From contig JFBG01000009.1 of NCBI GenBank assembly GCA_000583135.1, forward strand, positions 1 through 48,403: a DNA stretch of 48,403 nt, given 5' to 3'. Each line of letters begins with the position of its first letter. The first letter of the stretch is position 1. This DNA is from Thioalkalivibrio sp. HK1 (lineage in GTDB: Bacteria > Pseudomonadota > Gammaproteobacteria > HK1). Both the position numbers and the translations under genes were made by a program. The notes beneath the pieces are model-generated. The model had not been told where the DNA came from. It searched no databases and saw only the letters and a list, made by a program, of their open reading frames with translations. This document shows, one piece after another, positions 1 to 7,910 of the stretch.

Positions 1-3000
1 GCCTTCACGACCACCAACTGGAACGTGTACCAAACGGTGACGGTAAGCACGGTCCATGATCAGGATACCGTGAACGATAGCGCGAACATCACCTTGACGG
101 CCGGCTCGAATTATGGTGGCGCGACCGGTCTGGTCAAGATCACCATCACGGATAACGATAGCGAGAACTTGAACCTGCCTTCGGGCACCGTGACCGTCGC
201 CGAAGGCGGCAACGCCACCTTCGATGTGAGTTTGAGTACCCAGCCCAGCGGTGGTGTCACGGTGAGTTTGTCCTTGCCGAGCGGCACCGATCTGAAACTC
301 GACAAGACAGCGCTCACCTTCACCGTCGGCAACTGGAGTACGGCGCAGCCGGTGAAAGTGACTGCAGCCCAAGACCATGATGCCTCGGACGATAGCGCGA
401 CCATCTCGGTATCGGCCATCGGCGGCGGTTATAGCGGTAGAACCGGCCGCGTGAATATTTCCGTAACGGACGACGACACACCGGCCCTATCCCTCACATC
501 GAGTTCGCTGAGCGTCACCGAAGGCGGTAGCGTTACCTTCGATGTGAAGTTGGCGACCCTGCCGAGCGCGAATGTCAACGTGACGCTGACCGCGGGTAGA
601 AACCCCGACGTGAGCGTGGACAAGACGACGCTTGCCTTCACCCCCGCCAACTGGAATACGGCGCAGAGGGTGACGGTGAGCGCCGCCGAGGATGACGATC
701 TGGATAACGATGGCGAAAGCATCGTCTTGTCGGCCTCGGGTGGCGACTATGTCAGTGTCGAAGAGAGTGTGAACGTCACGGTTACAGATAACGACAATGC
801 GGGTCTGACGGTTTCGCCGACCACCCTCGATCTGACCGAGGGCAGGCAAGGCACCTTCACCGTGCGGTTGACGAAGCGCCCGAGCGACGATGTCAGCGTG
901 ACCTTGACCTTGCCGAGCGGCTCCGATGTGAGCGCAGACAAGGCCTCGCTCACCTTCACCGACGACGATTGGGATAAGACGCAGACGGTCACGGTGAGGG
1001 TGGCCCAAGACGACGATGCCGTGGACGACGGCACGAGCGTCATTTCCCTGGCGTCGTCGGGCGGCGGCTACGACAATCTGAGCGAAAGCGTGAGCGTCGA
1101 TGTGACGGACGACGACGAAGAATCCTTGGTGCTCCCGCCCAATGCGTTGAAGATCGCCGAGGGGGGGAGCGGTCGCTTCGCGGTGAGCCTTGCGACCTTG
1201 CCGAGCGGCACCGTTTCGGTGACGCTCACCCAGCCGAGCAACCCCGATGTGAGGGTGGATGCCGATCCCGATGCCAACGGCGAGCAGACCGTGTTGACCT
1301 TCACGAGTTCGAACTGGAACACCCCACAATTGGTGGCGGTGCTCGTGGGCGATGACGATGATTCGTCGAACGAGAGCGCGAGCATCACCCTGTCGGCCAC
1401 CGGCGGCGGCTATGCGGGCAAGACCGGGAGTGTGGGTGTCGAGGTGGAGGATGACGATAGCGATGCCCTGGTGATCACCCCCAATCCCTTGAACTTCGCC
1501 GAGGGCGAGAGCGGCACCTTCACCGTGAGGCTGGCGACGCTGCCGAGCGCGGATGTGACGGTGGCGGTGCAGCCGAGCGATAACGCCGATATATCGCTCG
1601 ACAAGACTTCGTTGACCTTCACCCAGGCGAACTGGAAAGAGGAGCAGACCGTCACCGCGACCTCGATTCAAGATGACGATATCGAATCGGACGAGGCCAC
1701 CGTCGATCTATCGGCTTCCGGCGGCGGCTACGACGGGGTCGGTTCCGCGCAGAGGATCGTGGTCACCGATGACGACGCCGCGGGACTGACGGTCTCGCCG
1801 GGAAGCCTGCGGATCGACGAAGGCGGCAGCGCCCTTTTCACGATGAGATTGGTGAGGCAGCCGAGCGGGGATGTGATCGTCAATCTGGATGCGCAGAACA
1901 ACCCCGACGTGACCCTCGACAAGACGACGCTCACTTTCACCAGCGGTGCGTGGAATACGAGCCAAACGGTGAGGGTGAGCGCAAACCATGACGCCGACGA
2001 TAGCGACGAGAGATTGGTGATTCTCTACACCGCATCGGGGTCCGGCTATGATTCGGTATCGGGCGATGTGAGCGTCGAGATCGTCGATGACGACGAATCT
2101 TCGACCACGCTCCCGGCCAATACTCAAGGCATGATTACCGTGAGTTTGGAGGCCATCCAGATCGACGAGGGCACGCAGGGCTCCCTCGATGTCGGGCTCG
2201 ACGGTATCGCCCAAGCCTCGGATGTCACCGTGTTCTTGACGAATATCAACCCCGATATCACCCTCTCGCCGAGCACTCTGACATTCACCCCCTCGAATTG
2301 GAACGAGGATCAACGTATCTCCATCAAAGTGTCCGGCGATGCCGACGGTATCGACGATAGCGATACCATCACCCTCGCCGCCACCGGTATCGATGTGCCA
2401 TCGAGGCAAGTGAGCGTCAGCGTGAGAGACGACGAAGAATCGTCTGCGGCGGGTGAACGGGGCACCATCGTCGTGAACCCCGGAACCCTCGTGATCGGCG
2501 AGGGCTCGTCGAAGACCTTCACCGCCAGACTCGTCGGTAATGCACCCCTTGGGAACGTGAACGTCTTGCTGGGCAAGACCAACGACGATATCGCGATATC
2601 ACCGCAATCGCTGACCTTCGATTCATCGAATTGGGAATCGGATCAGGTGATCACGGTGACACTGGCCCAAGATGACGACGAGGTGGACGATGCTGACACC
2701 ATCACCTTGTCGGCCATCGGCGGCGGCTATGACCGAGCGAGGCGGAGCCTTGCGGTCGTCGGCATCGACAATCCGGGCACGATAGAAGTCTCCACCGATC
2801 GGATCGGGCTGGTCGGTGGCGGCGATCCGGTCTCCTTTGTCGTCCGGCTCGGGATGAGGCCGACGGGCACGCAGGTGGTCATCGTTTCGCTGTCGAGTTC
2901 GAATCCGGGTATCGAGATCACCCCGCCCTCGCTCATCTTCACCGCCGACAATTGGGATACGGGTCAAAGCGCCGGTGCCAAAGCCGCTGCGGATAGCGAT

Positions 3001-3100
3001 CGACAGGGCGGATTGGATATCATCACCTTGGCCGCCACCGGCGGGAACTATTCGAGTGCGAGCCGGACAATCTCGGTGTCCTATACCGAAGGCGGTTCGC
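1..3100 (+). repeat. Tandem array of ~107-codon Calx-beta-like repeats
   Basis: Successive units begin near 169, 487, 805, 1126, 1468, 1786, 2131, 2464 and 2779, giving periods of about 315-345 bp. A partial unit fills bases 1-168. Units are diverged at DNA level but share short identical stretches around the SNWNT, DDD and GGGY codons. The last two or three units (from 2131) are more degenerate, losing the canonical EGG and DDD motifs. Confidence 0.85.
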
Positions 3101-3834
3101 AACCGCCGGCGACGCTATCGGATCCGGTGAAAACGCAGGCCTTGGCGATGCCGTCGGCGGTTTCGGGCGATCAGTCCACCTTGTTCGTCCACTGCAAGCA
3201 GGATACCCCGTGCACGGTCTATCTCGATTGCTCGGCGCAAAGCGACGGCTCGGCCCTCCAAGGAGCGATCCCGGGCGAGATACCGGCTCGAGGGATAAGA
3301 ATGCTGACGGCGCAGGATATCGAGACGCATGTCGGTGATTCATGGTCGGGCAAGGGACGGTTGGGCTGTGCGCTGAGGAGTGCGCACCGGATCGACTCCC
3401 AAGTCTGGACCCGTTCGGGGGATGGCGTGTTGGTCAATAACAGCGCCTATCTCAGCAGCTACCTCGAAGGTCAGAGGTATCGGGCGGATATCGAGTCGAT
3501 CACCTCGCCGGATGGCTTCGAGAAATCGAATATCCGCATCCGCTGCACGGCGTCGGGCGCCATGAGCTGCACATCGACCCGGTTCACCTGCTATGAGGAT
3601 GACGGGACGCGATACGAGAGCGACACCTTCGAGATCGGAGCCTCGGTGGTGCGCCACGTGCAAAGCGAGGAGCTGGCGGGGATGATCAATCATCGCTGGC
3701 AGGGGATGGGAATGACATGCGAGCTGCGTTCGGACGCCCCCTTCACGGTGCAGATATTGACACGGACCGGGGGCGGCGGGGCGCTGGTGAACAACAGCGC
3801 CGGTGGGGAGGTGAGGATCGGATCGGGAGGTTGA
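1..3834 (+). CDS. Large secreted Calx-beta-like repeat protein, 5' end outside window
   Basis: The frame is open from base 1, so the true start and any signal peptide lie upstream; at least 1277 residues are visible. The first ~1030 residues are one partial and nine full repeats of about 105-115 residues. Each opens with a strand ending in EGG/EGx, carries a conserved SNWNTAQ-type tryptophan motif, an Asp-rich DDD loop and a GGGY motif, and closes with VTDDD or VTDND. This is the pattern of Calx-beta-like beta-sandwich domains, whose acidic loops usually bind calcium. The last ~220 residues are different: two related copies of a module with paired cysteines, each ending in LVNNSA (bases 3427-3447 and 3781-3801). 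Lysine is rare and Asp abundant, fitting an extracellular adhesin or surface protein. No anchor, autotransporter barrel or RTX motif is seen at the C terminus, so the export route is unknown. Family assignment is firm; function is inferred. Confidence 0.9.
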   Translation, partial: AFTTTNWNVYQTVTVSTVHDQDTVNDSANITLTAGSNYGGATGLVKITITDNDSENLNLPSGTVTVAEGGNATFDVSLSTQPSGGVTVSLSLPSGTDLKLDKTALTFTVGNWSTAQPVKVTAAQDHDASDDSATISVSAIGGGYSGRTGRVNISVTDDDTPALSLTSSSLSVTEGGSVTFDVKLATLPSANVNVTLTAGRNPDVSVDKTTLAFTPANWNTAQRVTVSAAEDDDLDNDGESIVLSASGGDYVSVEESVNVTVTDNDNAGLTVSPTTLDLTEGRQGTFTVRLTKRPSDDVSVTLTLPSGSDVSADKASLTFTDDDWDKTQTVTVRVAQDDDAVDDGTSVISLASSGGGYDNLSESVSVDVTDDDEESLVLPPNALKIAEGGSGRFAVSLATLPSGTVSVTLTQPSNPDVRVDADPDANGEQTVLTFTSSNWNTPQLVAVLVGDDDDSSNESASITLSATGGGYAGKTGSVGVEVEDDDSDALVITPNPLNFAEGESGTFTVRLATLPSADVTVAVQPSDNADISLDKTSLTFTQANWKEEQTVTATSIQDDDIESDEATVDLSASGGGYDGVGSAQRIVVTDDDAAGLTVSPGSLRIDEGGSALFTMRLVRQPSGDVIVNLDAQNNPDVTLDKTTLTFTSGAWNTSQTVRVSANHDADDSDERLVILYTASGSGYDSVSGDVSVEIVDDDESSTTLPANTQGMITVSLEAIQIDEGTQGSLDVGLDGIAQASDVTVFLTNINPDITLSPSTLTFTPSNWNEDQRISIKVSGDADGIDDSDTITLAATGIDVPSRQVSVSVRDDEESSAAGERGTIVVNPGTLVIGEGSSKTFTARLVGNAPLGNVNVLLGKTNDDIAISPQSLTFDSSNWESDQVITVTLAQDDDEVDDADTITLSAIGGGYDRARRSLAVVGIDNPGTIEVSTDRIGLVGGGDPVSFVVRLGMRPTGTQVVIVSLSSSNPGIEITPPSLIFTADNWDTGQSAGAKAAADSDRQGGLDIITLAATGGNYSSASRTISVSYTEGGSQPPATLSDPVKTQALAMPSAVSGDQSTLFVHCKQDTPCTVYLDCSAQSDGSALQGAIPGEIPARGIRMLTAQDIETHVGDSWSGKGRLGCALRSAHRIDSQVWTRSGDGVLVNNSAYLSSYLEGQRYRADIESITSPDGFEKSNIRIRCTASGAMSCTSTRFTCYEDDGTRYESDTFEIGASVVRHVQSEELAGMINHRWQGMGMTCELRSDAPFTVQILTRTGGGGALVNNSAGGEVRIGSGG

Positions 3835-4345
3835 GCGCCGCTCGCTATCGGCGGTCATCGACGATCGCCGGAGGTCGCCGCGCGCGGAGCGATTTTCAAG
3901 GCGATGGGCTCGATCGACCGAATTCCCGTCCATCGATCGCAAACCAAGCGCATCGAGTCCCCGCCTTGACAAGGCATCGGGATCGGCGGCGCTGAATTCA
4001 TGTCCCTCGCACCGAGAGGGTTTCGGATAGGACAAGACAAGTTCCCCCTCCTGCGGATGCTCGCCCGACTCGAAAACATGGATCGTAAAGCGCAGCGGAA
4101 GATCCGATGCCGACGGTCGGGTGGCATGATCTTCTACATACCCCTTGTGCGATCTTCATCGGACTCGATCGATCTCTCGCGCTCTCGTTTCGAATTCCAA
4201 GGATCCATGATCCCCTTCGATTCGATGGATCTTTTCACATACCGGCATCGCTCGAATTTCCATCGCCGCCTCCCCTCGCCTTTTGCATCAAGACGATAAT
4301 GCATCGCATGATCGCGCATCGGAACTTGGGCTTGAAAATCGCCTC
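3835..4345. other. Intergenic region, no gene recognised
   Basis: Short open frames here have no recognisable domain and no convincing ribosome binding site. No T-run terminator or clear promoter was found. It must hold the 3' end signals of the repeat protein and the promoter of the downstream fusion gene. Confidence 0.5.
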
Positions 4346-6805
4346 ATGAGTCTTTGGCCTTCTCCTCCCCCGATCTTCAAGGATCTGGTTTTGATCGGCG
4401 GCGGGCACGCCCATGTCATCGTTCTTAGGCGATTGGGCATGAAGCCGATACCGGGGCTTCGGATTACCCTGATCAGCCCCGATTCGCAAACTCCTTATTC
4501 CGGCATGCTTCCCGGTTTCGTCGCCGGGCATTATGGATACGACGATATCCACATCGATCTCGGCCCGCTGACCCGCTTTGCCGACGCCCGCTTCTTCCGG
4601 GACGAAGCCATCGGGCTCGATCTCGAACGCCGCCTCGTTCAGTGTCGCAACCGTCCGCCGGTGCGCTTCGATCTGCTCTCGATCGACATCGGCTCCGCTC
4701 CTTGCCTGCATGACACCCCGGGCGCTGCGCCCGCTTCGGGAAAGGAACCGGCGGTGATCCCGGTCAAACCGATCGGCGAATTCGTCTCGCGTTGGCACGC
4801 CCTCGTGGAGCGAGCGCTCACTCGCAAAAGACCGATGCGGATCGGGGTGGTCGGCGCCGGGGTCGGCGGAGTGGAGATGGTGCTTGCGATGCAGCACGGA
4901 CTGCGCAAGCGGCTCGAAGCCGTCGGAGACGATCCGAGTCGTTTTCGATTCGACCTTTTCGCGGGCGAATCCGGCCTTCTTCCTCGCGCATCCGCCAAGG
5001 TTCAAGACATCTTCGCCGGGGTATTGGCCAAACGAGGGGTGCACTTGCACAGCGGCCATCGGGTCGAGCGGGTCAGCAGGTATGTGAACGCTCACTCTCT
5101 TACCGACTCGGCGGAGATCGATTTACCGAGAGAGCATCCGGCAGATCTCGAGTCCGCCGATATCGACGATCCGAGCCGATCCATCGATGCAAGTGAGCGC
5201 TCACTTCGAGACCCGAAGGCTGTAAGAGCGGCGTTCGAAAAGCCGCTGCCTTGCATCTTGCACCTTGCCGGAGGCGAAAAGCACGTCTTGGACGAGGTGC
5301 TTTGGATCACGCAAGCCGATTCGCAGAACTGGCTCGCCGCTTGTGGACTTGCAACGAACGAGCGCGGCTTCGTTGCGGTCCACCCTAGCCTCGAATCGAT
5401 CTCGCATCCCGGCATCTTCGCCGCCGGGGATTGCGCCTCGGTATCGATGCACCCCCGAGAAAAGGCCGGCGTCTTCGCCGTACGCCAAGGACCCGAACTC
5501 GAGGGCAATCTCCGTCGGGTTCTCTACGGTCGCCCTCCTCGAGGATTCACCCCCCAACGGAATTATCTGAGCCTGATCAGCACCGGAGACCGTTATGCAA
5601 TCGCCACCCGGGGCGGATTGCCGACATTGAGGGGGGCATGGGTGTGGGGGTGGAAGGATTGGATCGATCGCCGATTCATGCGCCGTTTTTCCGACCTCCC
5701 GGAGATGATAAAAGCATCCCCGGCGCCGATGGCGGTGGCGAAGGACGAGAGCGGATCGTCGAGGCTATCCGATGCGATGCGATGCGGAGGGTGCGCAGCG
5801 AAGGTGGGGCGGGACTCTCTTGCGCGAGCGATCGGTGGGATCGAGCCCTCGATGGGCGACGACGTGCTGATCGGTCTCGATGCCCCCGACGATGCCGCGG
5901 TGCTCGATATCCCGCCGGGGATGCTCGTCGTGCGCAGCGTCGATTTCTTCCGCGCGATGATCGACGACCCTTATGTCTTCGGCCGCATCGCCGCCAATCA
6001 CGGCCTGAACGATATTTATGCAATGGGCGCCGAAGCGCAAAGCGCGCTGGCGATCGCCACCTTACCTTACGGTCCCGATGCGAGGATCGAGGATACCTTG
6101 GCTTCGATGATGATCGGCGCCGGCGAGGTGCTGCGGGAGGCCGGAGCCTCCTTGGTCGGCGGTCATAGCGGCGAGGGGGCGGAGCTCGCGCTGGGTTTTT
6201 CGATCGACGGACTCGTCTTGGCCTGCGACCTCCTGCGCAAAGGCCCGATCGGGCCAAGGGAACGACTCGTTCTGACCAAACCTCTGGGCACCGGAGTTCT
6301 GCTCGCCGCCGATATGAGAGCGAAGGCCAAAGGGGCGTGGCTGGCCGGGGCAAGCTCGATGATGCAGCGCTCCAACCGCCGAGCGATGCACCTTCTACGG
6401 GAATACGGGGCAAGCGCTTGCACCGATGTCAGCGGATTCGGGCTGCTAGGGCACTTGACGGAGATGGTGCGGGCATCGCAGGTCGATGTCGAAGTGGAAC
6501 TCGCCGCCCTTCCGGTGCTTGCCGGGGCGCTCGATTGCTTCGCCGCCGGCATCAAGAGCACTTTGCACCCGCAAAATCTCGAAAGCGCTCTTTCCACATG
6601 CGATATCGCCGAGGACTTGCCTCGAAACCCCCGTTGGCCGCTGCTCTTCGACCCCCAAACCGCCGGCGGACTCTTGGCCTCGCTCCCCGAGGCCAAAGCC
6701 GATGAGTGTGTGGAACGCCTGCGCGATGCCGGTTACGAGGATGCCGTCGTCATCGGACAAAGTCGGGAAGGGATAAAGGGCTCGGGTAGGGTAAGACCTA
6801 TTTGA
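4346..6805 (+). CDS. selD: NADH dehydrogenase-like flavoprotein fused to selenide, water dikinase (SelD)
   Basis: An 819-residue two-domain protein. Residues ~12-390 form a type II NADH dehydrogenase-like pyridine nucleotide-disulfide oxidoreductase: an FAD-binding GGGHAH motif at 18-23, a second dinucleotide site GVVGAGVGG near 166-174, and a late GIFAAGDCA motif near 356. Residues ~473-819 are SelD, which makes selenophosphate from selenide and ATP. Catalytic Cys483 and Lys486 lie in CGGCAAK (480-486), followed by an acidic DDAAV segment and a GGHSGEGAEL motif near 605. The catalytic position is Cys, not selenocysteine. ATG 4346 is chosen because the protein then starts just before the Rossmann fold; a TTG at 4283 would add 21 unconvincing residues. 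Such fusions are known in several bacterial groups, and the flavin domain is thought to supply reduced selenium to SelD. No selA, selB or ybbB lies in the window. Residues ~247-287 look like a lineage-specific insertion. Confidence 0.93.
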   Translation: MSLWPSPPPIFKDLVLIGGGHAHVIVLRRLGMKPIPGLRITLISPDSQTPYSGMLPGFVAGHYGYDDIHIDLGPLTRFADARFFRDEAIGLDLERRLVQCRNRPPVRFDLLSIDIGSAPCLHDTPGAAPASGKEPAVIPVKPIGEFVSRWHALVERALTRKRPMRIGVVGAGVGGVEMVLAMQHGLRKRLEAVGDDPSRFRFDLFAGESGLLPRASAKVQDIFAGVLAKRGVHLHSGHRVERVSRYVNAHSLTDSAEIDLPREHPADLESADIDDPSRSIDASERSLRDPKAVRAAFEKPLPCILHLAGGEKHVLDEVLWITQADSQNWLAACGLATNERGFVAVHPSLESISHPGIFAAGDCASVSMHPREKAGVFAVRQGPELEGNLRRVLYGRPPRGFTPQRNYLSLISTGDRYAIATRGGLPTLRGAWVWGWKDWIDRRFMRRFSDLPEMIKASPAPMAVAKDESGSSRLSDAMRCGGCAAKVGRDSLARAIGGIEPSMGDDVLIGLDAPDDAAVLDIPPGMLVVRSVDFFRAMIDDPYVFGRIAANHGLNDIYAMGAEAQSALAIATLPYGPDARIEDTLASMMIGAGEVLREAGASLVGGHSGEGAELALGFSIDGLVLACDLLRKGPIGPRERLVLTKPLGTGVLLAADMRAKAKGAWLAGASSMMQRSNRRAMHLLREYGASACTDVSGFGLLGHLTEMVRASQVDVEVELAALPVLAGALDCFAAGIKSTLHPQNLESALSTCDIAEDLPRNPRWPLLFDPQTAGGLLASLPEAKADECVERLRDAGYEDAVVIGQSREGIKGSGRVRPI
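5191..5206. repeat. 16-bp perfect palindrome inside the selD fusion gene
   Basis: AAGTGAGCGCTCACTT is self-complementary. A related imperfect copy, GTGAACGCTCAC, lies 107 bp upstream at 5084-5095. The two bracket the segment encoding the apparent insertion in the flavoprotein domain. Confidence 0.6.
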
Positions 6806-6896
6806 CCTTCTGGCCCCTCTTCTACCCGATCCGCTCGCGCTTGACTTTCGGCGCACCGCCTTTGTGAATGACGGGAAGTCTTATTCTCGAATTCAT

Positions 6897-6930
6897 GCCA
6901 AGTGTGGTGGAAAGCCAAGCATGGTGGAAA
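6897..6930. repeat. Two tandem copies of a 17-bp repeat
   Basis: GCCAAGTGTGGTGGAAA (6897-6913) is followed directly by GCCAAGCATGGTGGAAA (6914-6930), with 15 of 17 bases identical. It lies in the 317-bp gap between the selD fusion and the small secreted protein gene. Apart from the promoter of the latter, nothing else is recognised in that gap. Confidence 0.75.
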
Positions 6931-7062
6931 GATCGTAAGACGAATCTTCCGGCAAGCGATGCGCCCTTTCTTTGTCGGATATCTTAAAATGACCGGCGGG
7001 GTTCCAAACGCATCATGATCTTCGTTCCATCGATCCGATGACCGAGACGGCGGTGAGGGGGC

Positions 7063-7091
7063 TTGACATTCGCTCTCGGATTTGGTAAAGG
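7063..7091 (+). promoter_or_regulatory. Putative sigma70-type promoter of the small secreted protein gene
   Basis: A perfect -35 hexamer TTGACA (7063-7068) is followed after 17 bp by TAAAGG (7086-7091), a weak -10 box. Transcription would start near 7098, about 25 bases before the ATG at 7123. The exact -35 makes this the best promoter candidate in the window; the poor -10 suggests dependence on an activator. Confidence 0.5.
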
Positions 7092-7110
7092 TTGAGGTAC
7101 GAACTCAACC
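7090..7110. promoter_or_regulatory. Inverted repeat overlapping the predicted transcription start
   Basis: GGTTGAG (7090-7096) and CTCAACC (7104-7110) form a perfect 7-bp inverted repeat around the 7-base spacer GTACGAA. It overlaps the predicted -10 and start point, the usual place for a repressor operator. If transcription starts upstream it would instead be a 5'-UTR hairpin 12 bases before the start codon. Confidence 0.5.
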
Positions 7111-7122
7111 GGGGATAAGTCA

Positions 7123-7581
7123 ATGAGAATATTTGCGATAGTTGCGATGCTTGCCGGGCTCGTCGGTTCGGCCCATGCGGGCGTTTCCTGCGATGCCGAA
7201 GGATGCCCGCCCAGCGACTCCGCTTCGCTCGATGAATTCGAGTGGTTCGAGCGGCTGCCCGATTCGAACAAGCCGGAGGCGATGGTCGCCGAAAGCGAAA
7301 AGAGCGGATGGATCGAAACCAAGCCGACCGATGAGCCGCTGATGACCGCCCAGCCGACCGGTAACGGCGGATTCCTTTCTCCGCCTAAGGCTAGCAATGA
7401 GCAGGTCGAAAACCCGACGATGTTCGCCGATATCCGCATCGGCGATCCGAAGCCGATTTGCGGCACCGATGCTTGGGCGTGCTTCAACGGTACGGATGAT
7501 GACAGCCCGATCATCCGAGACGTCGGGATATTCGGCGTATTTGCAAGCAATCACGGCTGCTTCCACCCCTCCTGCGACTAA
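7123..7581 (+). CDS. Small secreted six-cysteine protein of unknown function
   Basis: A 152-residue protein with a clear Sec signal peptide: hydrophobic core at residues 4-16 and predicted cleavage after AHA (residue 19). The mature ~133 residues are acidic and hold six cysteines in three close pairs: 23/28 (CX4C), 113/120 (CX6C) and 146/151 (CX4C, one residue from the C terminus). The long middle is Pro/Glu/Ser-rich and probably flexible. The start is ATG 7123 behind GGGGATAAGTCA. The gene stands alone with its own promoter and terminator, so it is probably monocistronic and possibly well expressed. I recognise no family; neither a heme CXXCH motif nor a lipobox is present. Disulfide bonding in the periplasm or outside the cell is inferred from the pairing. 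Confidence 0.8.
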   Translation: MRIFAIVAMLAGLVGSAHAGVSCDAEGCPPSDSASLDEFEWFERLPDSNKPEAMVAESEKSGWIETKPTDEPLMTAQPTGNGGFLSPPKASNEQVENPTMFADIRIGDPKPICGTDAWACFNGTDDDSPIIRDVGIFGVFASNHGCFHPSCD

Positions 7582-7593
7582 CGCGTACATTCC

Positions 7594-7630
7594 AATCCCG
7601 CCGGGCTCTCGGCTCGGCGGGATTTTCTTT
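7594..7630 (+). terminator. Rho-independent terminator of the six-cysteine protein gene
   Basis: A perfect 10-bp stem, AATCCCGCCG (7594-7603) with CGGCGGGATT (7615-7624), encloses an 11-base loop and runs into TTCTTT. It begins 12 bases after the stop codon. Nothing else is recognised between here and the end of hsdM at 7911. Confidence 0.9.
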
Positions 7631-7910
7631 GCATCTCGTTTTGCCCCGTGGAGATGGACCGATAAGAATATCGACGGGGTTTCAATATCGGCTAAAACGC
7701 CGGCGCATTATTTTGGGTAGGGCGCGCCGTTTTCATATCCCTCTTGCAAATCCATAACGGGCGAGAGGCTAATCGTGCATTCGAAAAACCCGCAGGATCG
7801 GTGCCTTGCGAGCGATCATCGAAAGAAAGATCGAAGGAATATGCGGCATTGCAGGGTTCGCCCTCTCGGATCATCCTTGGAAGAGGCAAGCGAACAACCC
7901 TTCGAATCAT

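Noticed and set aside
487..1671. Long antisense open frame under the Calx-beta-like gene
   Set aside because: Its protein is His/Arg/Gly-rich with no domain, and it mirrors the repeat period of the sense gene. It is a by-product of the repetitive GC-rich coding strand.
5762..5806. Selenocysteine at the SelD active site
   Set aside because: The catalytic position is a normal TGC cysteine codon and the frame has no internal TGA.
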